This document shows, piece after piece, positions 8,821-17,719 of a stretch of DNA of 64,000 nucleotides. Made by a program: the position numbers and the translations under genes. Within the stretch, counting starts at the first letter, position 1, and every line of letters begins with the position of its first letter. Under the pieces are notes generated by a model, which saw only the letters and a program-made list of their open reading frames with translations, was not told the DNA's origin and did not search any database. This DNA comes from a bacterium (GTDB taxonomy: Bacteria; Arandabacterota; Arandabacteria; Arandabacterales; Arandabacteraceae), in the NCBI GenBank assembly GCA_029933125.1, contig JAOZOU010000002.1:108181-172180 (forward strand). The letters run 5' to 3'.

Positions 8821-10053
8821 ATGAAGCCAACCTATGAGGTTGTCGGCAAGATAGAGAGATTCGATGAACGTGACACTGTTTTTGCAAGAGAAGCCCTCAT
8901 CGCGGGTTCTGAGGAGGAGAGACTCTACCACGAGCAAAACCCTCACTTAAGAGAGATAGATGAGCGCATAAGGAAATTTATCGATGAGAAGCTTGCAACG
9001 GATAGAGCAAGCTGGGGAAGGGCCTACTATCAAGTTGGTTTTCGAACGCTTGCCTATCTTGCTCTGCCCGATTGTGTTGATGGTGAGCCCGCACCTGACG
9101 CTATCAAGATCGATCCTAAGCGGGCTTCACTTCTGGTGAAAGGACTTGCCAGCCATCTCGGTGCTGATGTTGTTGGTATAACAAGACTCAAACAGGAATG
9201 GGTATACTCTCACAGGGGCACACGACCTTTCTTTGCTGATCAACCTCCGAATCCTCCCCTTTTTGAAGGCATGCCTGATCATTACACCGGCAGACTCTGG
9301 GGCGATCCAATCCATCTTGAACATCAGTACGCCATTGCTCTTGCATTCACGCAGGATCTAAGATTTATGAAGGCGGGTCCTGGCGTGGCTTCAGATCTTG
9401 AAGTTGGGAAAGTGTACGCTCGCAGCGCGCTTGTTGCGTGCCAGCTAGCCAGCTTTATCCGTGCTCTAGGCTTTGCTGCGCGGGCTCACCACGTGCGCAA
9501 TTATTATGTCCTCGTTGTTCCTATCGCAGTTGATGCTGGACTTGGTGAGCTTTCTCGGGCTGGCTATCTACTGAACAAGACCTATGGACTCAATCTCAGA
9601 CTTTCCTGTGTAACAACAGATCTTCCCCTGAAAGTTGATGAGCCGATTGACATTGGTGTTCAAGAATTCTGCTCGAAGTGCCTTAAGTGTGCGCGCAACT
9701 GTCCGGCAGGAGCCATCCCGACAGGAGATAAGACTATCGTAAGAGGCATCCGCAAGTGGAGAGTCGATGCGGAGAGGTGTTTGCTGTATTGGGGCAGGGT
9801 CGGTGCAGCCTGTCAGATCTGTCAGGTGGTCTGCCCGTGGAGCAAACCACCAACTTACTTCCACAGGGCTGTTGCAAACATAGCTTCAAAGTTTGGCGGT
9901 CTTACCAAGTTCTTAGTCAAAGCGGATGACCTCTTTTATGGGACAAAGTACAAACAAGTGTCTGAGCCCCTCTGGATGCACCCCGACGGTGAGGGAGGAA
10001 AGTCACAATCTGACAGTTGTTTTTCTGGTAGCCTTCGAGCCTCACGGCACTAA
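8821..10053 (+). CDS. Reductive dehalogenase-like iron-sulfur protein (soluble)
   Basis: This 410-residue protein resembles the catalytic half of reductive dehalogenases and the related epoxyqueuosine reductase QueG, enzymes combining a corrinoid-binding domain with two 4Fe-4S clusters. The cluster motifs CSKCLKCARNCP (near residue 284) and CQICQVVCPW (near residue 331) are clear. The middle part (ARSALVACQLASFIRALGF) fits the cobalamin-binding nitroreductase-like fold. There is no twin-arginine signal peptide and no adjacent membrane anchor gene, so it is probably cytoplasmic and need not be a respiratory dehalogenase. The start ATG at 8821 is chosen over the in-frame TTG at 8791 because AAGGTGG precedes it and the promoter places transcription at about 8795. 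Its substrate is unknown. Confidence 0.75.
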   Translation: MKPTYEVVGKIERFDERDTVFAREALIAGSEEERLYHEQNPHLREIDERIRKFIDEKLATDRASWGRAYYQVGFRTLAYLALPDCVDGEPAPDAIKIDPKRASLLVKGLASHLGADVVGITRLKQEWVYSHRGTRPFFADQPPNPPLFEGMPDHYTGRLWGDPIHLEHQYAIALAFTQDLRFMKAGPGVASDLEVGKVYARSALVACQLASFIRALGFAARAHHVRNYYVLVVPIAVDAGLGELSRAGYLLNKTYGLNLRLSCVTTDLPLKVDEPIDIGVQEFCSKCLKCARNCPAGAIPTGDKTIVRGIRKWRVDAERCLLYWGRVGAACQICQVVCPWSKPPTYFHRAVANIASKFGGLTKFLVKADDLFYGTKYKQVSEPLWMHPDGEGGKSQSDSCFSGSLRASRH

Positions 10054-10092
10054 TCTCTCTTTGAAGATTTGCGCAACTCAAACAAAAAATTC

Positions 10093-10119
10093 TTGACAAG
10101 GATTTGCACAGATGATAAA
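10093..10119 (+). promoter_or_regulatory. Candidate promoter of the outer-membrane operon
   Basis: TTGACA (10093-10098) is followed after 15 bases by GATAAA (10114-10119). Transcription would start near 10126 and give a leader of about 190 bases before the TonB receptor gene. The -10 match is partial and the spacing short, so the call is tentative. Confidence 0.45.
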
Positions 10120-10196
10120 CGGCTTGCAGATAGTGCCATTTGTTTGGAAAAAATTGGAGATAGCTTTGGTTTTGTTACAAACAGCAAGAAAGGAGA

Positions 10197-10235
10197 GCCG
10201 TAACGGCGCAGACTTCAAGCAGATAAGTGCCGTTA
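10197..10235 (+). promoter_or_regulatory. Alternative hairpins in the leader of the TonB receptor gene
   Basis: The leader holds GCCGTAACGGC (10197-10207), a palindrome, and a later GCCGTTA (10229-10235) that can pair with TAACGGC (10201-10207). The two pairings exclude each other, which is the usual layout of a leader switch. A further small stem (CCGGA and TCCGG) lies near 10261-10275, just before the Shine-Dalgarno GGAGG. No known riboswitch class was recognised. Confidence 0.3.
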
Positions 10236-10314
10236 ACCATTGTCGAGAAGGAGCCCATGCCGGATGAAGTCCGGTCAGGACAATCAGAGAACCGGATTGC
10301 GAAGGAGGGAAATC

Positions 10315-13314
10315 ATGAAGAAAGGTCTCCCTATTTTTTTGGTGATCATTTTCGCCTGTGCCCAGATTGGTTTTGCTGCAGTCACTGGTAAGATTGCAGG
10401 CACGGTGAAGGATAAGGAAACAGGAGATCCCCTGTTCCCTGCGAATATCATCATCGAGGGAACACACTTGGGGGCAGCCAGCCGCCCATCAGGTGAATAC
10501 TTCATAATCAATGTCCCGCCTGGAAAGTATACTGTCAGGGCAAAGATGATGGGCTACCGTGACATGGTTGTTGAGAATGTACTCGTACGTGCTGACTTCA
10601 CCACAACTGTAAACTTTGAGCTCGAGAAGACAACTGTTGCTGTGCTCGAGCCAATAACAGTCAAGGCTGAGCGCCCCATTATTCAACCTGATGTTACTGC
10701 AACGACAAGATTCATATCGGGTGAAGAGCTCGAGAACTTACCAACACGCGGGTATCAGGAGGCAGCATATCTTCAAACTGGTGTTGTTTCCTTTCAGATG
10801 AACCCTGATTTCGACATCACTCAGGTTGAGAGTCAGAATCAGCCTCTATTGAATATAAGAGGTGGACGTTACAACGAAGTCGCCTACTATGTTGATGGTT
10901 TCTCTCAGCAGGATCCTCTGACCGGTCTATCTTCAACGGCTATCAACCAAAGTGCAATTCAGGAAGTAACCGTCTTGACAGGTGGCTTCAATGCAGAATA
11001 CGGACGAATCATGTCAGGTGCAGTAAATGTTATTACCAAGGAGGGTGGTTCGGTTTATGAGGGCGCTCTCGAAGCCGTGACCGATAATCTAGCTGGTGAT
11101 TGGATTGGTGCTCACAATTACGACTACAATATCTATGACTTCTCGCTTGGTGGACCTGGTCTGATAGTTCCCATTGGAAGTGATAAGTTCAACTTCTATA
11201 TCTCGGGTGAGCGGCGATGGGGCAAGGATCGTGCACCAAGACCATTTTCTGATGGACCACTGCCGAACAATTCACTTTCAGGATGGAGCTGGCAGGGTAA
11301 GTTGACCTATAAGCCCACGAGCGAACTCAAGATAAAACTTGGTACACTTGGATCGTTTGACGATTGGCGTGAATTCCGAAATACCTACCGTTTCAATATC
11401 GATCACGCACCCCGTTACCAGGATCTCAATTATTCCGTCACCTGGAGTATGACCCATACCCTGAGTCCATCAACCTTCTATACACTTGCGGCCAGCTATT
11501 TCCTTACGGATCGCAAGCGAGGTGACGGAGTCCACTTTGACGATCTACCTGCTTACTCACGGCCTAAGGGTAATCCGCGTTATGATCAGTTCCTCAACCT
11601 CTTCATGAACGCCGATGACCCGACCAGTCCAATCGTTCGCGACAGGCAGGGAACTGTCATTGGTGGTGACGAAGCTCATGTCTGGGATGACTATCTCCAC
11701 AGAACCTCAAGCTACTGGGGCTTGAAGTTTGACTATACCAGCCAAGTGAATCCCGAGAATCAGGTCAAGTTTGGCTTTGATTTCCAGCGTCATACCCTGA
11801 GGAAATACAATCATGTTCTCCCTGTTCAGGTTCGACTTGTTGATAGCACCTTGGTTGACAATTTTGATGGAGAGGGGCATGACGCACTTTATTATCATAC
11901 AGATCTTAACAGCTGGGTTCAGGATGCCGACTACTTCGGCTATTACTGGACAGTTGTTGATAGCCAGCTTGTAACCCCGGCACACTGGCGTTACATATTC
12001 AGCGAGTCCAATCCCGACAGTATTGTAGACAGCCTGTATTGCTTCGACTACTACAAGTATTTCTATGATGAGAAGGAGATCGACAGCGGGCGTCAGGGTG
12101 CCAAACATCCCATAACAGCTTCTGCTTACATTCAGGACAAGTTTGAATATGAAGGCGTGGTCATAAATGCTGGCTTGCGCTATGACTATCTCAATGTTGA
12201 TACCGAGGCACTCAAGAATGAAGAGCTGCCACTTGGCGATGACGGCACTACACTTGATGATGAAGATCTCGTCGAGAACAAGAAGTACCACGTTATCAGT
12301 CCAAGGCTGGGAATAGGTTTCCCAGTAAGCGAGCGTACGCTCTTCCACGCCAACTATGGGAAGTTCTTCCAGCAACCCAATCTTGAAGATCTTTATGTTA
12401 GCTATGACTATTTGGAGTACATGATCAGATGGGGTCCTTACTACGCGCCTTTTGGCAACCCGAATCTTAGACCCGAGAAGACAACAGCCTACGAGGTTGG
12501 CATTGCCCACCAAATTGCACCCAAGGCTAAGATTGATATAGTTGCCTATTACAAGGATGTGAGGGATCTGGTTGAGGTAAGAAATGTTCCCTCTCAGCCA
12601 AATGCATTCGCCACTTACCGCAATGTTGACTATGGCACAATCAAGGGAGTGGACTTTGGATTCTCGCTTGCAAGAACAAATCATGTAGCAGCCAATCTTG
12701 CTTATAGTCTCTCCTGGGCAATGGGAACCGGCTCGGTTTCAAACAGTCAGTACAACATTGCATGGACTGGGAGCGAAGTTCCCAAGATGACAACTCCACT
12801 AGCATTCGATCAGCGCCACAAGATCAGCCTCAACCTCGATTTCAGATGGGATAAGGGTGAGGGTCCGACATGGGGTGAGATGAAGCCTTTACAGAATGCT
12901 GGTCTTAATGTCCTGGTAAACATCGGTAGTGGCAAACCGTATACACCAACCTTCACCTGGAATGAGGTTACATTGGCTGCTGTTTCAGTTACGCCGAGTG
13001 GGCCAATCAATTCCAAGTATGGTCCATGGACCTATCAGGTTGATCTAAAGGCCAACAAGGGCTTTGAGTTTAAGCACGGCAAAGTTGACTTCTACATCTG
13101 GGTGATCAACCTCTTCGATCGCAAGAATGCCACCTATGTTTATCAGTCAACAGGATCACCCGAGTCAACAGGCTGGCTTGCGACTCCCGAGGGGGAGAAG
13201 TGGCTTGCTGACAACGGTCCCGAAGCTCGCAGACTTTACAACTTGGCTCAGAGGAATCCCAATAACTTCAGCGTGCCTCGAATGGTACGCTTTGGGATAA
13301 GGACAAGCTTCTAA
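10315..13314 (+). CDS. TonB-dependent outer-membrane receptor with carboxypeptidase-regulatory-like domain
   Basis: A predicted outer-membrane beta-barrel of 999 residues for energised uptake. A signal peptide (ends GFAA, about residue 22) is followed by a carboxypeptidase-regulatory-like domain (residues about 23-115: VTGKIAGTVKDKETGDPL onward), a plug domain (about 120-270, with NIRGGRYNEVAYYVDG) and a C-terminal barrel ending in an aromatic residue (RTSF). This layout resembles SusC-type receptors of the Bacteroidota. The start is the ATG after GAAGGAGGG, not the upstream frame opening at 10240. It begins an operon with the surface protein and the PorV-like protein, 20 and 30 bases apart. 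The ligand is unknown; no SusD homologue is present. Confidence 0.85.
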   Translation: MKKGLPIFLVIIFACAQIGFAAVTGKIAGTVKDKETGDPLFPANIIIEGTHLGAASRPSGEYFIINVPPGKYTVRAKMMGYRDMVVENVLVRADFTTTVNFELEKTTVAVLEPITVKAERPIIQPDVTATTRFISGEELENLPTRGYQEAAYLQTGVVSFQMNPDFDITQVESQNQPLLNIRGGRYNEVAYYVDGFSQQDPLTGLSSTAINQSAIQEVTVLTGGFNAEYGRIMSGAVNVITKEGGSVYEGALEAVTDNLAGDWIGAHNYDYNIYDFSLGGPGLIVPIGSDKFNFYISGERRWGKDRAPRPFSDGPLPNNSLSGWSWQGKLTYKPTSELKIKLGTLGSFDDWREFRNTYRFNIDHAPRYQDLNYSVTWSMTHTLSPSTFYTLAASYFLTDRKRGDGVHFDDLPAYSRPKGNPRYDQFLNLFMNADDPTSPIVRDRQGTVIGGDEAHVWDDYLHRTSSYWGLKFDYTSQVNPENQVKFGFDFQRHTLRKYNHVLPVQVRLVDSTLVDNFDGEGHDALYYHTDLNSWVQDADYFGYYWTVVDSQLVTPAHWRYIFSESNPDSIVDSLYCFDYYKYFYDEKEIDSGRQGAKHPITASAYIQDKFEYEGVVINAGLRYDYLNVDTEALKNEELPLGDDGTTLDDEDLVENKKYHVISPRLGIGFPVSERTLFHANYGKFFQQPNLEDLYVSYDYLEYMIRWGPYYAPFGNPNLRPEKTTAYEVGIAHQIAPKAKIDIVAYYKDVRDLVEVRNVPSQPNAFATYRNVDYGTIKGVDFGFSLARTNHVAANLAYSLSWAMGTGSVSNSQYNIAWTGSEVPKMTTPLAFDQRHKISLNLDFRWDKGEGPTWGEMKPLQNAGLNVLVNIGSGKPYTPTFTWNEVTLAAVSVTPSGPINSKYGPWTYQVDLKANKGFEFKHGKVDFYIWVINLFDRKNATYVYQSTGSPESTGWLATPEGEKWLADNGPEARRLYNLAQRNPNNFSVPRMVRFGIRTSF

Positions 13315-13334
13315 AACCAAGGGGAGGAGAGATC

Positions 13335-16310
13335 ATGAAGAAGCTAAGCTGGTCTGTGTCGGTAGCACTGGTACTGCTGCTTGCGGCATCGGTGTTTGCT
13401 GAGAAACCAAAAGATACTGGCTGGTTTGATAACAGCGACCCCCGCTATCGTCCGATGATCATTGACAATACTTCCTTCTTCGATGCCAACAACATCAAGA
13501 TGATTGTGACCAACCACGGGTCCTTTGCCTATGATCTTACCCAACAGGATGCTGGTCTATGGTATCCCAAAGGGACTGACAAGACCTGTGTCTATGCTTC
13601 GGGGCTCTGGATAGGATGTAAGATCAATGGGGAGATCCATGTTACGGCCGGATCGTTTACCCAGGAGTATACACCTGGTCCAATCCTTGATGAGTGCCAG
13701 TGGGCTGGCGTAGGCGACCCTGTGCATAAGGTCTACAAGATCACCAAGGGGGATACCACATCCTACGACTACGTTAACTGGCCATCGCAGTTTGGTGCTC
13801 CTGTCGATGAGCATGACAAGCCCTTGCTGATTGGTGACCAGACCCTCTGGTGTGTTTACAACGACGCAGATCCGAGCGTTCACCAGTCTGATGAGGGACG
13901 TACTGGACCTATGGGTATTGAGATCCAGCAAACTGTGTTCGGTTTTGACTGGCCTGGTGCCCTCGGCAACGTTGTCTTCGTCAAGTTTAAGGTGATAAAT
14001 AAGTGCGACAACACAATGGACAGCACTTACTTCTCGGTCTGGTGCGATCCTGATGTGGGTGGCGCAAGTGATGACTATGTGGGTTGCGATATAACCCAGA
14101 GCATTGGCTTTGCCTACAATGCTACTAACAATGACAATCTGTATGGCTCGACACCACCCTGTGTTGGATATGACTTCTTCAAGGGTCCTGTCGGCGACGA
14201 TGGCAAAGAATTGGGGATGGTCTCATTCAATAAGTACATAAATGGGACAGATCCGAGAACCTTCCAGGAATCCTGGAATTACATGCGTGGTCTGGATCTG
14301 CACGGTGATGTTCTTATCGATCCCACAACGGGTGAGCCAACGAAGTACTTTGTGCCAGGTGATCCCGTTGAGAATACAGGATGGCTTGATAGCGACCCAG
14401 CTGACAGAAGATTCATGCTTAACACTGGTCCTTTCACAATGGAACCGGGTGATACTCAGGAAGTGGTTGTTGGAATAATTGTTGCTCAGGGTGCCGATAG
14501 GATTGGTGCCGTAAGAGTCATGAAATTCTATGATCAGACTGCTCAGATTGCATTCGATCTCGACTTCCAGCTGCCTGAGCCTCCAGCTCGTCCCATGGTC
14601 GATGTGGCTGAGCTTGATCGAAAGATCATACTTAGCTGGGGGACAGATTCGGAGATTGCAACTGCACCTGGCTACACCTTTGAAGGATATAACGTTTACC
14701 AGAGTGCATCGATTTCAGCCGCTGGCCCTTGGAAGCGGATAGCGACTTTTGACATCATCAATGGAATTCAGACGATTGAAGATCTTACTCTTAATGTGGA
14801 CTTTGGGTTGCCTATTGTCCAGCCTGTCCAGTTTGGAAAGGACACAGGGCTTAAGCGTTATCTTGAGATAACTGAGGATAAGGTGAGAGGTGTACCCCTT
14901 GACAACGGTACCCCCTACTACTATCGTGTAAGTGCCTATTCCTACAATCCCGATCCTGAACCTGGACTCCCCAAGACGCTCGAAAGCTTCTCTGACATAA
15001 TAACGGCAATTCCTCAGGAACCTGCTGCTGATGCCGTTATCACCGAGGAATTTCCAGAGACTGAGATAATCCAGGGTCAGATCGATCAGAATCTACCTCC
15101 CACCACTGACTATGTGACCGTTGACATAACCAATCCCTATTCCCTTACTGGGCATACCTATCGAATAGAATTTGCTCCAGCTGATCCACCCGATACGATA
15201 ATTGCTGACGGTGACACAACGATTGCCTATTACAAGTGGAATCTGAAAGACAAGAATACCGGTCTTTACCTCCTTGATGACTGGTCAGTAAACAAGAGTG
15301 GCGATGATGACTATCAGGTCGTAGACGGCTTCCTCGCCAAGGTAATTGGTTCCCACAAGGCTGAGCTTAGTCAGGTGCTCTTCCTTGATCCCAACGGTAA
15401 CAAGTCGAGAATCCTTACCGGAGTTGATTGGGGTGGAGGCTACGCAATAAATGGCTCAGGGGGACCTGGTGCTGACTATGGTATCAACTTCTTCGGAAGC
15501 GAGCTTGATCCAGTTGCAAATGCAGATCAATTCACAACTGTTGAGGTGCGTTTCAGCAGGACTGAAACCCAAAAGGCATATCGCTATGAGCGACCCGGAT
15601 ATGCCTATACCGGTTTCTTTGAGGTTCCCTTCACCGTCTGGGACGTTGTAACAGGCAAGCAGCTTAATGCTTGCTTTGTTGAGTGGGTTGAAAGCGCTGT
15701 CAATGACAGTACATGGGATCCGGATGATACCGATGTCGGTGGAAGGGAATACCTCTTCATCATGCGCAGCGAGTACGATCCCAACGGCGGCATCTATGAT
15801 GATGAGAATTGGGGTCCTGCAGCTGATGTACTTTACGCCCTCTGGCCAAGGTTGCGCACGGGTTATAAATTCTCCGATATTGAGGACGGCTCGGTGCTCA
15901 AGTTTGTGTGGGCTCAGCCAGCAACTGATAACGACTACTTCGAATTTACACCTCAGGCTGTATCATATAGCAATGAGAAGGCGAAGGGAATCCTTAGCCA
16001 GATTCGTGTTGTTCCTAACCCCTACTTTGCCAAGTCAACATATGAGCTTGACCAGTTCCATCATGTCATCAAGTTCAGCAACCTGCCGAGAAAGTGCACT
16101 ATTCGCATATTCAATCTTGCAGGTGATCTGGTTAAGACGATAGAGAAGACCGATCCAACGACCTCAATTGCTGAGTGGAATCTCATGAATGAGAAGGACA
16201 TTCCCATTGCCAGTGGCTTTTACATCTATCATGTTGACGCACCTGGCATAGGTTCAACATTTGGTAAGATGGCAATATTCCTTGAGAAGGAGCGACTCAA
16301 CACGTTCTAA
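13335..16310 (+). CDS. Large exported surface protein of the TonB/PorV operon
   Basis: A 991-residue protein with a signal peptide (ends VFAE, about residue 23). The N-terminal half (about 24-420) has no family I can name but is typical of FCB candidate phyla: a DNTSF start, GLWIGCKINGE, and a duplicated beta-rich layout. A fibronectin type III-like segment follows (about 430-560: PGYTFEGYNVYQS and PYYYRVSAYSYNP). The C-terminal domain (RVVPNPYFAKSTYEL to the end) resembles the FlgD-like sorting domain but is longer than in the neighbours and ends ERLNTF instead of a basic residue. GGGGAGGAGA precedes the ATG. It is probably a surface-exposed partner or cargo of the two flanking outer-membrane proteins; its binding function is not evident. 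Confidence 0.75.
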   Translation: MKKLSWSVSVALVLLLAASVFAEKPKDTGWFDNSDPRYRPMIIDNTSFFDANNIKMIVTNHGSFAYDLTQQDAGLWYPKGTDKTCVYASGLWIGCKINGEIHVTAGSFTQEYTPGPILDECQWAGVGDPVHKVYKITKGDTTSYDYVNWPSQFGAPVDEHDKPLLIGDQTLWCVYNDADPSVHQSDEGRTGPMGIEIQQTVFGFDWPGALGNVVFVKFKVINKCDNTMDSTYFSVWCDPDVGGASDDYVGCDITQSIGFAYNATNNDNLYGSTPPCVGYDFFKGPVGDDGKELGMVSFNKYINGTDPRTFQESWNYMRGLDLHGDVLIDPTTGEPTKYFVPGDPVENTGWLDSDPADRRFMLNTGPFTMEPGDTQEVVVGIIVAQGADRIGAVRVMKFYDQTAQIAFDLDFQLPEPPARPMVDVAELDRKIILSWGTDSEIATAPGYTFEGYNVYQSASISAAGPWKRIATFDIINGIQTIEDLTLNVDFGLPIVQPVQFGKDTGLKRYLEITEDKVRGVPLDNGTPYYYRVSAYSYNPDPEPGLPKTLESFSDIITAIPQEPAADAVITEEFPETEIIQGQIDQNLPPTTDYVTVDITNPYSLTGHTYRIEFAPADPPDTIIADGDTTIAYYKWNLKDKNTGLYLLDDWSVNKSGDDDYQVVDGFLAKVIGSHKAELSQVLFLDPNGNKSRILTGVDWGGGYAINGSGGPGADYGINFFGSELDPVANADQFTTVEVRFSRTETQKAYRYERPGYAYTGFFEVPFTVWDVVTGKQLNACFVEWVESAVNDSTWDPDDTDVGGREYLFIMRSEYDPNGGIYDDENWGPAADVLYALWPRLRTGYKFSDIEDGSVLKFVWAQPATDNDYFEFTPQAVSYSNEKAKGILSQIRVVPNPYFAKSTYELDQFHHVIKFSNLPRKCTIRIFNLAGDLVKTIEKTDPTTSIAEWNLMNEKDIPIASGFYIYHVDAPGIGSTFGKMAIFLEKERLNTF

Positions 16311-16340
16311 ATTGGCCTCTTGGCAAAAAGGAGGTAGGTC

Positions 16341-17351
16341 ATGGAACGCAAGGCTATGCTCATCGGGATCTTGATATTGCTCATGGCAAGCTCAGCTTTT
16401 GCTGTCACCAACAGGATAGGCACAGCTGGTGCTCAGGAGCTTCGTATACCTGTTGGTGCTCGGGGTACAGCAATGGCTGGTGCGGTCGTTGCTGACGTGA
16501 GTGGTACGGAGGCTCTCTTCTGGAATCCAGCTGGCGCAGCATGGGCACAGGGCACTGAGGCGACCGTGTCTTACAGAGGCTACATTGCTGACATGAATGT
16601 GAGCTACTTTAGCGTGCTTTCAAGGTTCAATGTGGGCACCATTGGTGTGAGCGCCAAGATCTTGAGCCTGGGTGATATCTATGTTACGACTGAGCAGGAT
16701 TGGGATGGAACGGGCGAGGTTTTTTCGGTGAACATTCCCGTCTTAGGCTTAACATATGGCAGAAGATTAACCGATAAGGTGACCTTCGGTGCAACAGGCA
16801 TGTACATCTCTGAGCAGGTTATGCAGACTGAGGCAAAGGGTGTAGCATTCGACTTTGGCTTTCAATATGTACCGGGGTGGAAGACACTCAAGTTTGGAAT
16901 GGTGATGAAGAATTATGGACCAAGGATGCAATTCGGGGGTCCGGATTTTGAAAAGCCACTGCATGATCCCGATGATGATCCCCAAGCAGCTGTCAGGCAA
17001 TGGCGATTGACTTCTGCTGATTACGAGCTTCCATCATCCTTCCAGGTAGGTGTCACCTATGATGTTGACCTTGGACCGAATGGGATGCTGACCCTCGGTG
17101 GTGTTTTCCAGAGCAATGACTTTTCTGAAGATGAGTATCGCCTTGGAGCCGAATTCAACATGAACAATCACATTTTTGTAAGGGCTGGCTATGTGTATTG
17201 CAATCAAACGGATTATCTCTATGGTGCCACCCTGGGGGTTGGTGCAAGATTCACGCTTGGAAGAGTAAAGGCATATTTGGACTACTCCCACACTTTTGTT
17301 GATAGCTACTTCGACGATATTCCAGAAGTTTCCCTTAGATTTACAATGTGA
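16341..17351 (+). CDS. PorV/PorQ-like outer-membrane protein
   Basis: A 336-residue outer-membrane beta-barrel of the PorV/PorQ group, which in the type IX secretion system of Bacteroidota shuttles cargo to the surface. A signal peptide (ends SAFA, about residue 22) is followed by the family hallmark near residues 35-65 (LRIPVGARGTAMAGA and LFWNPAGAAW). Alternating beta strands end in Phe-Thr-Met. The AAAAAGGAGG ribosome site precedes the ATG. It is the last gene of the operon and is followed by a strong terminator. Whether this paralogue serves secretion or is dedicated to the surface protein encoded just upstream cannot be told from sequence. Confidence 0.82.
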   Translation: MERKAMLIGILILLMASSAFAVTNRIGTAGAQELRIPVGARGTAMAGAVVADVSGTEALFWNPAGAAWAQGTEATVSYRGYIADMNVSYFSVLSRFNVGTIGVSAKILSLGDIYVTTEQDWDGTGEVFSVNIPVLGLTYGRRLTDKVTFGATGMYISEQVMQTEAKGVAFDFGFQYVPGWKTLKFGMVMKNYGPRMQFGGPDFEKPLHDPDDDPQAAVRQWRLTSADYELPSSFQVGVTYDVDLGPNGMLTLGGVFQSNDFSEDEYRLGAEFNMNNHIFVRAGYVYCNQTDYLYGATLGVGARFTLGRVKAYLDYSHTFVDSYFDDIPEVSLRFTM

Positions 17352-17403
17352 GACCTGGGGCGCTTGGTTCAGGGCGTTGGCTTCTGCCTGGAGCGGAGAC
17401 GAA

Positions 17404-17438
17404 ACGGTGGGGCGCAAGCCCCACCGTCCCCTTTTTTT
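17404..17438 (+). terminator. Rho-independent terminator of the outer-membrane operon
   Basis: ACGGTGGGGC (17404-17413) and GCCCCACCGT (17418-17427) form a ten-base perfect stem with a GCAA tetraloop, followed by CCCC and seven T. It lies 53 bases after the PorV-like gene. Confidence 0.92.
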
Positions 17439-17444
17439 GACTGG

Positions 17445-17719
17445 TTAGGCTCGAAGCGGTAGGATCTCCTTACCAAGATTACTTAGTTCTTTGAAAGCGC
17501 GGTATTCGCCGGGGAGCGGGATTCTGGGAAAGTCTATCTTGAGAAATTCCTGGTAACGCTCCCGTCCTTCCCGCCCTCGGGTGTTTTCTCTCCGATCCTG
17601 GAGGAGCCATGAAGATTAAGAACGTAAATCTCATCAAAGGTCTCGAGGAGTTTCCTTCTCATTCCCCGATGGATCACCCCGGAGAGATAGGAATTGTTGG
17701 TTACGAAGCCGAGGATCCC
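17445..17719 (-). pseudogene. Remnant of a type IIG/ISP restriction-modification methylase, internally deleted
   Basis: On the minus strand two fragments of one large adenine methylase/restriction protein lie close together. The first reads GILGFVTNNSYLSG and then HRGMRRKLLETFDEIY with LNLHG and GEKTPEGG, the well-conserved stretch just after the NPP(Y) methylase core of this family. The second, in another frame, reads RERYQEFLKIDFPRIPLP and ends EILPLRA, the usual end of the target-recognition part. Several hundred residues that normally separate them are missing, and the frames differ, so this is a scar from deletion. It overlaps the end of the broken membrane gene. No intact restriction gene is nearby. 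Confidence 0.7.

Noticed and set aside
10120..10314. Cobalamin riboswitch before the TonB receptor gene
   Set aside because: The B12-box consensus is not present; only simple hairpins are seen.
11707..12684. Long minus-strand frame (325 codons)
   Set aside because: It lies wholly opposite the TonB receptor barrel, is free of stops by codon composition only, and has no start signal or recognisable product.
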